64,000 nt of DNA from Marinifilum sp965230805 (GCF_965230805.1 NZ_OZ246019.1:4092001-4156000), one strand, 5' to 3'. Counted from the first letter of the stretch, positions 10,333 to 19,662 are shown. Notes: a model not told the origin generated them from the sequence alone. Numbers and translations: made by a program.

Positions 10333-12732
10333 TTAGAATTTAGCACTCAATTTTAAATTCAGTTTTCGTCCTGTTAGGTAATTAGGAATAGCATATTGAT
10401 TGCCCGAGATATCTTTTATCCATAAGTATGAAACTGTATTGTTGATATCCAGGACATTGAAAACCTCCAGACCAATCCACATTGATTTGAAATGACGAAC
10501 CAAGCCTTTTTTTCGAGTTTTCTCATCAACTAAAACTTTGGAAAAACCTAAATCAATTCTACGATAATTTGGCATTCTAAAACTACTACTTTTTCCCTGT
10601 TTAGGAGTCCAAACAGGCAACTTGCCGGCATAGGTTAGTGCCAGATGCATTTTGTATGATGGGTTGTTTGGCACATAGTCCTGAAAAAACATGGAGAATT
10701 TAAATCTTTGATCGCTTGGGCGAGGAACAAATGATCTGTTATCACCCCTGATATCTTCTTCTGTTTTTAGAAAAGAGAGGCTGGCCCATGATTCGGTTCC
10801 AGCAACAAATTCACCATTAATTCTTAAATCCAAACCTGCTGCGTAAGCTTTAGCTTCTTGATTTCCATAATAACGAATGCGAACATTCTCGATATCATAT
10901 GGTGTTACTGACAGGAGGTGTTTATAGTATAATTCACTGGTAAATTTGAATGGGCGATCCCAAGCTTTAAAGTAATATTCCTGAGCTAAAACGTAATGTA
11001 TGGCTTTTTGTACATTTATCTTGGTACTGATATTGCCGTTAATCATTATCATTTCGCGATATGATGGGATTTGTTGGTAAAGACCTGCTGATAAGCGGAA
11101 CTTCACCTGATTCTTCCAATCAGGCAGGTAATGAATTGATGCTCTTGGTGAAAAATATCCTTTTTTATTGTAATCCCAGTAATGATAACGAAGACCTGCT
11201 GTAATCTGAATTTCACCTTTATTGGTTTCAAGAATTTGAGTTCCCTGAATGAAAGATCTGTAATGTCTAAGGTTTAGAATATTATTTGCATTGCGATTGT
11301 AAGCAAGTAATACTTCACTATCTGAAATAGGAATTGAATAACCGGCAGAATCCTGATATTGCCATTCGTTAATTTTATCCTTAATATCTTCTGATTTTAT
11401 ACCAATTCCCCATTGCAGAAACAAGTTATTTAAAGAATGATCTCCTTTAAAATCTACACTGTAAACTTCCTGATTAAGCTTATTTCTAGCATGATCGATA
11501 AAAGTTCCGATACCCAGATTTTCTATGCTTTCCGATTGCGATCCTCCTTGTGATACAAATAAATCGCTCAGGTAGTATTGTCCTATAATATCGTAATTTT
11601 CTTCTTCTATACTTTCGTACCTGCTTCCTATAAGCCGGATAAAAGAGTTTGAATTAGGATGATATTTGAATGTAATTGCCTGTAAGTTCGAATTGAACTC
11701 ATCTTTTTCGTTCCCATCAAAATAAATGTCAAGATTCAATGCATCATTGATGGTTCCAAATGAGGTGCTCCTGTTTTTGGGTATAAAATTATAGTCGTTT
11801 CTGCTAAAATTTGTCCAGACATGCAGACTAATTGAAGAATTAAACTTGTAGTTAAGCATGGCCTGAACATCAGTGTACTTAGGTTCATATTCTCCCTTTG
11901 TATCCAGAGAATTTAATAGGTAACGATTGGTTTTATAACGTATTCCGGTCATGTATGATAGTTTTCCATTTTTTGAGGCATTGGCAAAATGGGTTGATGC
12001 TCCCATTAAACTTAGTTCTGCCGAAGCTTCAAATTTCGTAGGAGTTTTATACCTAACGTCTAAAACAGAGGAGAGCTTGTCTCCGTATTTGGCATCATAA
12101 GCACCGGAAGAAAATTGAACTGATGATACCAAATCAGGATTTATAATGCTTAAACCTTCCTGTTGCCCCGAGCGAATTAAGTTGGGTCTGTAAATTTCAA
12201 TTTCGTTGATATAAACCAAATTTTCGTCGAAGTTTCCGCCACGCACCGAATATTGAGAACTCAATTCATTGTTTGAACTTACACCTGGTAATGTTTTTAT
12301 AACTTGCTCAACAACACCACTTCCGCTAACAGGAAATTGATCGAAGTGTTTTGCATCAATAGTTATGCTTTTTTCTCTGAAATTGTGCTTTACCTTGATT
12401 TCATCCATTTCCTGATCCTTTAAGAAAAGAGTAATGTTTAATTTCTTTGGATTTGAATCATTTAAATGAATGGGTATTAAAGAATCCTGATACGAAACGT
12501 GAGTAATCAGGATGTTTAAATTCTTTTTAGATGAAACTGACAAAGAAAATTGGCCTTTCGAATTCGTGCTGGTTGCAAGTTTGGTTTCAATTATTCTAAT
12601 ATGAGCTCCATTAATGGGATTGTTGTTTATATCAACTACTCTGCCTGTAATTTTAAGTGTGTTTTGAGCGATACTATCAAAAGGAATCAGTAATACGAAT
12701 AAGATAACTGATTTATAAATAGTGTGTAGCAT
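10333..12732 (-). CDS. TonB-dependent outer-membrane receptor, CarboxypepD_reg-like
   Basis: 799 residues with an N-terminal signal peptide. A CarboxypepD_reg-like beta-sandwich (about 25-110, starting KITGRVVDINNNPINGAHI) precedes a plug domain (about 120-240) with the QYSVRGGNFDENLVYINEIEI signature. The rest is a beta-barrel ending in an aromatic residue (KLSAKF), as outer-membrane proteins do. No SusD partner is beside it, so it is not an obvious glycan-uptake SusC; the ligand cannot be told. Its promoter must lie in the 387-bp gap shared with the divergent dipeptidase gene. Confidence 0.9.
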   Translation of the reverse strand: MLHTIYKSVILFVLLIPFDSIAQNTLKITGRVVDINNNPINGAHIRIIETKLATSTNSKGQFSLSVSSKKNLNILITHVSYQDSLIPIHLNDSNPKKLNITLFLKDQEMDEIKVKHNFREKSITIDAKHFDQFPVSGSGVVEQVIKTLPGVSSNNELSSQYSVRGGNFDENLVYINEIEIYRPNLIRSGQQEGLSIINPDLVSSVQFSSGAYDAKYGDKLSSVLDVRYKTPTKFEASAELSLMGASTHFANASKNGKLSYMTGIRYKTNRYLLNSLDTKGEYEPKYTDVQAMLNYKFNSSISLHVWTNFSRNDYNFIPKNRSTSFGTINDALNLDIYFDGNEKDEFNSNLQAITFKYHPNSNSFIRLIGSRYESIEEENYDIIGQYYLSDLFVSQGGSQSESIENLGIGTFIDHARNKLNQEVYSVDFKGDHSLNNLFLQWGIGIKSEDIKDKINEWQYQDSAGYSIPISDSEVLLAYNRNANNILNLRHYRSFIQGTQILETNKGEIQITAGLRYHYWDYNKKGYFSPRASIHYLPDWKNQVKFRLSAGLYQQIPSYREMIMINGNISTKINVQKAIHYVLAQEYYFKAWDRPFKFTSELYYKHLLSVTPYDIENVRIRYYGNQEAKAYAAGLDLRINGEFVAGTESWASLSFLKTEEDIRGDNRSFVPRPSDQRFKFSMFFQDYVPNNPSYKMHLALTYAGKLPVWTPKQGKSSSFRMPNYRRIDLGFSKVLVDEKTRKKGLVRHFKSMWIGLEVFNVLDINNTVSYLWIKDISGNQYAIPNYLTGRKLNLKLSAKF

Positions 12733-13119
12733 GAGATGTTTTGGTTTAACAAGATTTTGATTCCGATTAGATCAGAAACACCAATATACAAATGATAGAA
12801 AGAATTAGGAAACTTTGTATATAAATTAAACTGAGTAAAATTAGAGTTCAATAAAATCTATACACATGTATTGCAATTAAATAGGCGTATTTAAATTTTT
12901 TATTTATTGCTTGAAAGATAATTTTGAATATTTTCACTTGTAAAATGTTATCGACAGGCAGAACCATTAAATCAATTGTAAAGTTAGTGAACCAGTTGTG
13001 CGAAGTTTTTAAATTGAAAACTGGTATAAATTAAACTTGATATTTAACCGCAAAATGAGATTGTATTCCAAATTAAGTCTATTATCTTAGGGTGTTAAAC
13101 TCATAAACAATTACGAAGC
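12733..13119. other. Divergent intergenic region
   Basis: 387 bp, A/T-rich, between the outward-reading TonB receptor and dipeptidase genes. It should hold promoters for both. No convincing promoter pair, riboswitch or repeat was recognised. Confidence 0.5.
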
Positions 13120-14353
13120 ATGTTGATAAAACTAAGAAAAACCATCAGGCTAAGTTTGCTTTTGCTGCTTGTATTAAACTTATCTTCCTGTAAAAATATC
13201 GAAGAAATGGCTGTCGAAATACACAGCAGTGCCTTTACTATAGATACTCACGTAGATACCCCATATCATTTGTTGGATAATGATTATAATATTAGCGAAT
13301 ACCATAAATTCGAACCCGGTAGCAGTTGTGTTGACTTTCCTAGAATGAAAGAAGGAGGATTGGATGCAATTTTCTTTGCAGCTTATACACCGCAACGTGA
13401 AAGAACGGAAGAAAATACTCTAATTGCCAGGGAAAAGGCTGACGAATTGATTGATTCAATTTATTCAGCTTTTAAAAAATATAAAGATATGGCAGAAGTT
13501 GCGCATAACGTATCTGATGGATATCGATTGGAGAAAGAAGGAAAACGAGCGATATACATTGGCTTGGAGAATGGTTTTCCAATTGGTAAAGAAATATCTG
13601 AGGTTCAAAGGTATTACAACAAAGGTGTACGATACATCACTTTATGTCATACTTCAAATAATGATATATGTGATTCATCTACTGATAGACAAGGATCAGA
13701 GTATAATGGATTAAGCGAATTTGGAGAGGAAGTAGTTAAAGAAATGAACAGATTGGGAATTATTATTGATGTTTCACACATATCAGACAGTGCTTTTTAT
13801 GATGTTCTAAATCTATCTGCTACTCCTGTTATTGCATCGCACTCCTGCGCAAGAGCGATTTGCGATAACCCAAGAAATTTGAGTGATGAAATGCTTAAGG
13901 CATTGGCAAAAAATGGTGGTGTGATTCAAATGTGTATACTTGACGACTATGTAAAAGCTCCTAATAAAAATAGCGAACATTATAAAAAAGAAATGGAACT
14001 GCGTGAGCGTTATCGAAAGGCAGGCAGGCAAAATAACCAAGGAAGAGGAACGGAAAATTTGGGCAGAGTGGAAACAGTTGCAAATTGATTATCCAAAAGA
14101 GAAGCCAACTGTTGCTGATGCGGTAGATCATATTGACCACATTGTAAAAATAGTTGGAATTGATCATGTTGGCATTGGAACGGATTTTGACGGAGGTGGA
14201 GGTTTAAAAGACTGTGCAGATGTTAGTCAGATGATGAATATCACTATTGAATTGTTGAGGCGAGCTTACTCTAAAGAAGACATTTATAAAATTTGGGGCG
14301 GTAATTTTATGCGTGTATTTAAACATGTGGAGGATTTGGCCGGGAAAGTTTAG
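13120..14353 (+). pseudogene. Membrane dipeptidase (peptidase M19) lipoprotein, frameshifted
   Basis: The N-terminal frame (13120-14088) encodes a lipoprotein signal with lipobox LSSC (Cys24), the zinc motif DTHVD (42-46), the LENG glutamate region and SHSCARAICDNPRNL. The last part, with the GIGTDFDGGG motif and the C-terminal helices, is in the next frame (up to 14353). The break falls in three tandem GGCA units at 14019-14030. Deleting one unit restores a 409-residue protein reading RYRKAGKITKEEERKIW across the join, with normal family length. As written, translation ends after 322 residues and lacks the conserved C-terminal Asp. The family is zinc-dependent and cleaves dipeptides, here presumably in the periplasm. 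It could be a true mutation, phase variation or a sequencing error. Confidence 0.85.
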
Positions 14354-14394
14354 TGTAAATGTTTCATAATAACAATTAAGCTAATGGTATTTTT

Positions 14395-14402
14395 TAATTT
14401 TG
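14395..14402 (+). promoter_or_regulatory. Candidate Bacteroidota -7 promoter element
   Basis: TAATTTTG matches the Bacteroidota -7 consensus TAnnTTTG and lies 24 bp before the GTG start of the ArsC-fold gene. No clear TTTG element is seen at the expected distance upstream, so the call is weak. Confidence 0.35.
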
Positions 14403-14425
14403 TGTTGGAATAAAAATATAGAGAA

Positions 14426-14851
14426 GTGAAGAAAGTTCTTATAATAAGCGAAAAAAATGAAGCCCGTTCCCAAATGGCTGAAAAATGGTTGAGCTATTAT
14501 GGCAGAAAGCACTTGGAAGTGTATAGTGCCGGAGTAAGTAAAGGAACCATTAGTGTTTTGGCTCAGAAAGCTATGGCCGAAGCAGTAATGGATATTCCGG
14601 AATATAGATCGAAAAGATTAAGTGATTTAAAAATAGACTGTTTTGATTATGTGCTTTGTTTCGATAAAGACTTTTCTAAAAAATTACCAGAATTTAAGGG
14701 AAAGCCGGAAATTAAGATTTTTGATGTGCCAAATCCTGCTAATGTGAAAGGTGAGGAGAAGGTGAAGTTGCAGGCTTATTATGTGGTTTGCAATGTTATT
14801 GATGATGCTTGTTTTGTTTTCGTGCAAGAACGTTTTCAAATCGTATCTTAA
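14426..14851 (+). CDS. ArsC/low-molecular-weight phosphatase-fold protein lacking catalytic residues
   Basis: 141 residues with a GTG start. It aligns without gaps to thioredoxin-coupled arsenate reductases of the low-molecular-weight tyrosine phosphatase fold, including the RSQMAEKWL helix and VYSAG strand. Every residue needed for chemistry is changed. The P-loop, normally C-T-G-N-S-C-R-S, reads S-E-K-N-E-A-R-S, so the catalytic Cys is Ser8 and the second Cys is Ala13. The general-acid Asp of the family's DPA motif is Asn (NPAN). The fold should be intact but arsenate reduction or dephosphorylation is not expected, so a binding or regulatory role is more likely. It follows the broken dipeptidase by 72 bp, with its own -7-like motif. 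Confidence 0.8.
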   Translation: MKKVLIISEKNEARSQMAEKWLSYYGRKHLEVYSAGVSKGTISVLAQKAMAEAVMDIPEYRSKRLSDLKIDCFDYVLCFDKDFSKKLPEFKGKPEIKIFDVPNPANVKGEEKVKLQAYYVVCNVIDDACFVFVQERFQIVS

Positions 14852-14925
14852 TTGTTGAATTTATTGATAAAAGATGTAATTTTCACACGGTAAAGCTTCT
14901 ATTAAAATTTAAAAACATAATGATG

Positions 14926-14957
14926 TAGAGGTTCATTTGTTGAACCTCTATTTATTT
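14926..14957 (+). terminator. Terminator after ArsC-fold gene
   Basis: TAGAGGTTCA and TGAACCTCTA pair perfectly around a 5-nt loop and are followed by a T-rich tract. Confidence 0.8.
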
Positions 14958-15299
14958 TGCCAATTTGTTAGTTTTTAGACTGTTCAGCTTTTAAAACAAT
15001 GTGGTGATTATCTCATTTCTTCCAGGTGCTTTTTTATTGGAATCTTTAAATTGGCATTGTGTTTATTTTGTCTTAATAAGCTTTGTTTTTTACCAACAGC
15101 CTTGACAAGGCATAGATTTATTCGTAATTTTATTTTATTGGTGGATGTTCTAATAAGTATATAATCAATGCTTTATGAAGCTCGTTGTTTTTCATATCAT
15201 CATTGATTTTGTTAGGACCTGTAAACGGAGAAATCTTTCAGAAGATCCTTATGACTTTAGTAATTCAATTTATTTTTTAGAATCTATTAAAAGGAGGCA
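14958..15299. other. Intergenic region, no feature seen
   Basis: A/T-rich spacer before the small eRF1-like gene. Apart from the AAGGAGG at its end, nothing was recognised. Confidence 0.5.
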
Positions 15300-15743
15300 A
15301 TGATGAAAAAAAACATGGGAGTTTGGTTAGATACCGAAAAAGCCTACATCATTACAATTGAAAATGGCAAAGGCCATATCGAAACAATTGAATCGGAAGT
15401 AGAGACCAGAGTTCGATTTAAAGGAGAGACAAAAGCTTATTCGAAAATGGGTAATCAGTTTATTAATCCTGCAAAGAGAATGACTCATAGACGTAGACAT
15501 CAGTTTAAGCAATACTTTGAGAATATTAGTACGAAACTGATCAAAGCGGAAGAGATTTATTTGTTTGGCCCGGCAGAAACAAAAGTGCATCTGGCAAAGC
15601 ATATCAAGAAGTGCACTAAGCTTAATGACAGGGTCAGAAAAGTTGAATCAGAGGATAATATAACCGAAAATCAAATGATTGCTAGGGTTAAGGAGGTTTT
15701 TAGCTCCGAGCCAATAAAAGTTAAAGCAAGAATAGGACATTAA
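15300..15743 (+). CDS. Small eRF1/baeRF-like protein (uncharacterised)
   Basis: 147 residues. The start reads GVWLDTEKAYIITI, and a later segment reads IYLFGPAETKVHLAKHIK. This pattern of an RNase-H-like core strand followed by an 'xxFGPAexKxxL' helix is typical of bacterial eRF1-like (baeRF) or stress-associated proteins in Bacteroidota. The middle is very basic (RMTHRRRHQFKQYF), which suggests nucleic-acid or ribosome contact. Start choice: an AAGGAGG sits just before two adjacent ATGs (15300 and 15303). Such a strong Shine-Dalgarno is unusual in this phylum, and the second ATG has the better spacing. Function is unproven. Confidence 0.65.
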   Translation: MMKKNMGVWLDTEKAYIITIENGKGHIETIESEVETRVRFKGETKAYSKMGNQFINPAKRMTHRRRHQFKQYFENISTKLIKAEEIYLFGPAETKVHLAKHIKKCTKLNDRVRKVESEDNITENQMIARVKEVFSSEPIKVKARIGH

Positions 15744-15769
15744 GATTTTTCGTGTAAAATGAAGTAAGG

Positions 15770-15837
15770 TGGTTCCCGGTTTTGGATTTTTGCGTGATAG
15801 CCCTCATGACAAAGTTCAAATCCGGGAATTTTTTTTG
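15770..15837 (+). terminator. Imperfect long-loop terminator
   Basis: TTCCCGG...GGATTTT near 15774 can pair with AAATCCGGGAA before a run of eight T at 15828-15837. The stem is interrupted and the loop is about 25 nt. Confidence 0.55.
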
Positions 15838-15861
15838 TATGACCAGTTCTACCATTTTTCT

Positions 15862-15946
15862 TATGAAACGAGCATGATTAAAATAATTATCAAACTTAGC
15901 TGTTAATGATTATTTTGATCTGATGGCTTCCATCTTATAAATGGGA
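15862..15946 (+). repeat. REP-like palindromic repeat, copy R1
   Basis: About 85 bp: ATGAAACGAGCATGATTAAA, an A/T-rich inverted pair (ATTAAAATAATTAT against AATGATTATTTTGATC), then GGCTTCCATC and an ATGG end. Similar copies lie at 17471, 22336, 24559 (half), 34213, 36590 (interrupted), 39793, 45198 and 47911, all between genes. Confidence 0.8.
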
Positions 15947-16127
15947 AATAATTCTAAACAGAAAAATGATAACGTTTCTAATGCAAAAGTTTCTACCTGT
16001 TTTGATGCTCTGTTTTTGAAGCTTTAGAATGAGGGTATAAATAGCTTAAAACTAAATCCAAAATATCTTTGTCATGTGCCGATGACGAATAGGATCAATA
16101 TAATATATGTATAAAGTATAAGAAAAT

Positions 16128-16257
16128 GTATTTTATACATATATATGATGGTAAAATACATAAAATTACCTGTAAAATATCTACCGATGTATGTACTAAA
16201 CATACATTGATATGTATTATACCTATATTAGTTAGTATAATACCTATAATTATAGGT
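16128..16257. repeat. Cluster of short perfect inverted repeats
   Basis: Within 130 bp: GTATTTTA (16128) with TAAAATAC (16152); ATGTATG (16187) with CATACAT (16201); GTATTATAC (16214) with GTATAATAC (16235); and the 16-bp palindrome ACCTATAATTATAGGT (16242-16257). No ORF is present. It could be a binding-site cluster or a structured RNA. Confidence 0.6.
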
Positions 16258-16626
16258 AAAAAACCTGTACGAATTAGTTAAATACTTATAAATCGTAGTT
16301 AAATGCACAAAGATGTGAGTAAAATACACATTTAAATTAGTATTATGCATATGTTATTCCTTATCTGAAGCAATAAAACCAGGAGCTAACTTGTGATTTA
16401 TATCCAGAAGTTTCTATTTGTGCCCTATAAGCTCGCAAGTTGTTTAATTGATTGGACAATTTTCTCATTCAAATTATTACCATTGAATAGGGGGAATTAA
16501 ATATCAAATATTTTGATTCATAATTGGTATGAGCCTTTAGTTATTTTGAGGATAGCGATGTTTTTTAACGAAGAATAAACTCAAAAGGATAAAAGAATGA
16601 GACTAATTTCAGTGAAATTATTAGTT

Positions 16627-16892
16627 AACGTGAGTTCGATGTAAAATTCGTTCACAGTTTGATCTGATTTTGAGTAGAAATTTTCTCAAATTTTCGAAGG
16701 AAAATCGGGATATTTCAAGAAGATTTGAGGAAATTTATGCCGAAAGCAGGCAAACACATAATGGAAAGTTCTCTTTACGACATCTTCACATTAAAAATTC
16801 CTCAAAATAGCCCGCTATTCTTTCCATATTTTTTTTGCAAATCTATCGCAGATATAACTTTCTGTGGATAGAATTTTACGTCGAACTCACGT
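16627..16892 (+). mobile_element. MITE-like element, copy A
   Basis: About 266 bp bounded by inverted ends (left ACGTGAGTTCGATGTAAAAT, right ATTTTACGTCGAACTCACGT). The interior folds into a long stem: AAATTTTCTCAAAT pairs with ATTTGAGGAAATTT around a smaller ATATC/GATAT hairpin. No ORF. Nearly identical to copies B, C and D. No clear flanking target duplication at this copy. Confidence 0.85.
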
Positions 16893-16969
16893 ATGAGTAT
16901 TTGCCACATCCTTGATATTAGCCCAACGAATCTTTAAATTGCATTCATACCAAATGATAAAACTCAACA

Positions 16970-17380
16970 ATGATTCAACAAATAAAATTTACACTACCTG
17001 CCTATTCGAGAGGGTATCATTTAATTGACTCCGAAATAAGAGAAAAATTGCCTAATCTGCCTGAAACAGGGATTTTACATTTGTTTATCAAGCATACATC
17101 GGCAGGGCTAACCATTAACGAAAATGCTGATCCCTCGGTACGCGACGATTTCGAATCAATAATGAATCGTATTGTACCTGAAAATCAATCTTATTATACT
17201 CATATTTACGAAGGAGCCGACGATATGCCTGCGCATGTTAAAGCTTCATTAATGGGGACAGAGCTAACGATTCCTATAAGTAATCATCAATTAAACATGG
17301 GAACTTGGCAGGGAGTTTATTTGTGTGAGTTCAGAAACAGGGGAGGGCGACGTAAAATCGTTGCTACAATTTACTCCTAG
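16970..17380 (+). CDS. YjbQ-family (UPF0047) protein
   Basis: 136 residues, full length for the YjbQ family, sometimes annotated as secondary thiamine-phosphate synthase enzyme. The conserved HTSAGLTINENADPSVRDDF and the HIYEGADDMPAHVKASLMG segment carry the family's His/Asp/Glu cluster. NMGTWQGVYLCEFRNRGGRR closes the fold. Weak thiamin-phosphate synthase activity is reported for relatives, but the physiological role is unsettled. It stands alone, with a MITE of the same family on each side (16627-16892 and 17620-17886), so the whole block is flanked by about 265-bp direct repeats. Confidence 0.9.
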   Translation: MIQQIKFTLPAYSRGYHLIDSEIREKLPNLPETGILHLFIKHTSAGLTINENADPSVRDDFESIMNRIVPENQSYYTHIYEGADDMPAHVKASLMGTELTIPISNHQLNMGTWQGVYLCEFRNRGGRRKIVATIYS

Positions 17381-17470
17381 AAAAAAAAGGAAGTCCAAAA
17401 AGTAGAATGTTAATTCTGGTAAATCCAAGAATCTTCATCATTGGGAATTAGATGTTCCACTTTGTTTAAA

Positions 17471-17552
17471 ATGAAACGAGCAAAACTAAAATAAATATTA
17501 AACACACACGATAATGATTATTTTGATCTTGCTGCTTCCATCTGGCAAATGA
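17471..17552 (+). repeat. REP-like palindromic repeat, copy R2
   Basis: Same family as R1: ATGAAACGAGCA, A/T-rich inverted pair with AATGATTATTTTGATC, then GCTTCCATCTGGCAAATG. Confidence 0.75.
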
Positions 17553-17619
17553 GATAAAATGAAAGACAGATGACACAATATAATTTTAACCTACTTTTTG
17601 CACACCCTCTTTGTAATTT

Positions 17620-17886
17620 AACGTGAGTTCGACTTAAAATTCGTTCACAGTTTGATCTAATTTTGAGTAGAAATTTTCTCAAATTTTCCAAGGAATATCG
17701 GGATATTTCAATAAGATTTGAGGAAATTTATGCCGAAAGCAGGCAAACACATAATGGAAAGTTCTCTTTACGACATCTTCACATCAAAAATTCCTCAAAA
17801 TAGCCCGCTATTCTTTCCAAATTTTTAATGCAAATCTATCGCAAATATAACTTTCTGTGGATAGAATTTTACGTCGAACTCACGTT
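17620..17886 (+). mobile_element. MITE-like element, copy B, with 7-bp flanking duplication
   Basis: 267 bp, same inverted ends and interior as copy A. If the element proper is ACGTGAG...CTCACGT, it is flanked on both sides by TAATTTA, which looks like a target-site duplication. It ends 3 bp past the stop codon of the adjacent aminopeptidase gene. Confidence 0.85.
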
Positions 17887-17889
17887 AAT

Positions 17890-19662
17890 TTATATTGCTT
17901 GTGTTTTTTCTCTTAGCCAAGCTTTATGTTTTTCGTCTAAATCAGGTGATAGAGTATCATACACTTTTTGGTGATAATTGTTCAGCCAACTTCTTTCTTC
18001 GCTCGATAATAATTCAACAATTATGGCTTTGGTTTCGAAATGGCAAAGGGTAATGGTTTCGAATTTTAAATAGTTACCAAAGTCAGAAGAACCTGCATCC
18101 TTACATAAAATAAGGTTTTCGTGACGAATTCCATATTTTCCGGGTCGGTACAAAGCAGGTTCGTTCGATGTTATCATGCCCTTCATAATAGCCTGGTCTT
18201 TTAATTCTTGACGAATGCTTTGAGGCCCTTCGTGAACGTTCATAAAACAACCAACGCCATGACCTGTTCCATGTCCATAATTGCGCAAATTCTTCCACAA
18301 ATCCATTCTTGCAAGTGCATCAATATTACAACCTCTGGTTCCTACCGGAAACACTGCCATTGCCAATTGCATCATTCCTTTTAAAACCAAGGTGTAATCT
18401 GTTTTTTGTTCTTTGCTTAATTCGCCAAGAGGAATGGTTCTGGTAATATCGGTTGTACCATCAAGGTATTGTGCACCGCTATCAATAAGAAGAATGCCAT
18501 CTTTTTTAATTTCCACGTTACTTTCATTAGTTGTATGGTAATGTGGAAGTGCTCCATGATCTTTATATCCGCAAATGGTATTAAAACTTTCGTCTTTAAA
18601 ATTATCTTGTTGCGCGCGAAATTCTTTTAGTTTCTCTATTACCGTAAATTCAGTAATCTTAGTTTTTCCAAGATTTTCTTCCAACCAGTAATAGAAATGT
18701 GTTAAGGCAATACCATCCTTTCTCATGGCATTCTTCATGCCTTCTATCTCCACTTCGTTTTTGGTACTTTTGAAAAGTTGACTCGGATTTTCGCATTCAA
18801 TAATATTTGCAGAGATTGATTTAAAGGCTTTTAAGTTAGTGCGATTAATATCCAATAGCACATTCGATGAGGCTGAAATTTCTTCTAAATCTGCAAATAC
18901 TCTCTCATAATCCGCTATTTCAATTTCATCATCAAGCAGACTTTTTACCAAACTTTCAGGCACCTTATTTTCGCTTAAATATATTGTAGCTTTTTCCTTT
19001 TCGATTAAAGCATAAGACAAGGCCAAAGGATTGAAATCTACATCATTGCCGCGTAAATTAAATATCCAGGCAACATCATCCAGGCTGCCTGCAAAATGAT
19101 AATTGCAATTAAGCTCAGCCATTTTCTTTCGGATCTTAGTCAACTTGGCATATCTGGTCATACCAGCATATTTTAACTCATGATCGAAAATATCTCCATT
19201 TGGTATTGCCGGCCTATCTTTCCATATTTCATTCACCAAATCAAATTCTTCAATGATACTGATTCCCAAATCACCTAAATGGGTCTTTAAATTTCTCGTT
19301 TCAGCAACAGATAAGCATTTGCCATCGAATCCAATGTTAGCATCCACATCAAGTTCTGTATTTAGCCACTTATAAGCCGATGGTGTGTTTTCTGTACCCA
19401 TTTTAAACAATTCAATTCCACTCCCAGCCAATTCTTTTTCGGCTTGCATAAAATATCTGGAATCTGTCCAAAGCCCGGCTTTATCATTGGTGATCACAAC
19501 AGTTCCTGCTGATCCCGAAAATCCCGAAATCCATTGGCGGCTTGTCCACCTTGCAGGAACATATTCGCTCATATGAGGATCGGAGCTTGTGATAATATAA
19601 GCTTGAATTTCTTTTTCAATCATCAGGGAACGCAAGGCGTTTATTCTTTCGGCTATATTCAT
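17890..19662 (-). CDS. pepP: Xaa-Pro aminopeptidase (M24B, aminopeptidase P type)
   Basis: 590 residues, typical of the long three-domain aminopeptidase P group. There are two creatinase-like N-terminal domains (starting ALRSLMIEKEIQAYIITSSD) and a C-terminal pita-bread catalytic domain. Metal ligands appear in order: DSGAQYLDGTTDITRT (two Asp), HGTGHGVGCFMNVHEGP (His), TSNEPALYRPGKYGIRHEN (Glu) and the last Glu in LKFETITLC. It removes N-terminal residues preceding proline in the cytosol. Monocistronic; a MITE abuts its 3' end. Confidence 0.93.
   Translation of the reverse strand: MNIAERINALRSLMIEKEIQAYIITSSDPHMSEYVPARWTSRQWISGFSGSAGTVVITNDKAGLWTDSRYFMQAEKELAGSGIELFKMGTENTPSAYKWLNTELDVDANIGFDGKCLSVAETRNLKTHLGDLGISIIEEFDLVNEIWKDRPAIPNGDIFDHELKYAGMTRYAKLTKIRKKMAELNCNYHFAGSLDDVAWIFNLRGNDVDFNPLALSYALIEKEKATIYLSENKVPESLVKSLLDDEIEIADYERVFADLEEISASSNVLLDINRTNLKAFKSISANIIECENPSQLFKSTKNEVEIEGMKNAMRKDGIALTHFYYWLEENLGKTKITEFTVIEKLKEFRAQQDNFKDESFNTICGYKDHGALPHYHTTNESNVEIKKDGILLIDSGAQYLDGTTDITRTIPLGELSKEQKTDYTLVLKGMMQLAMAVFPVGTRGCNIDALARMDLWKNLRNYGHGTGHGVGCFMNVHEGPQSIRQELKDQAIMKGMITSNEPALYRPGKYGIRHENLILCKDAGSSDFGNYLKFETITLCHFETKAIIVELLSSEERSWLNNYHQKVYDTLSPDLDEKHKAWLREKTQAI

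Noticed and set aside
13813..14040. Minus-strand ORFs across the dipeptidase
   Set aside because: They are shadows of the M19 coding frame without any domain.
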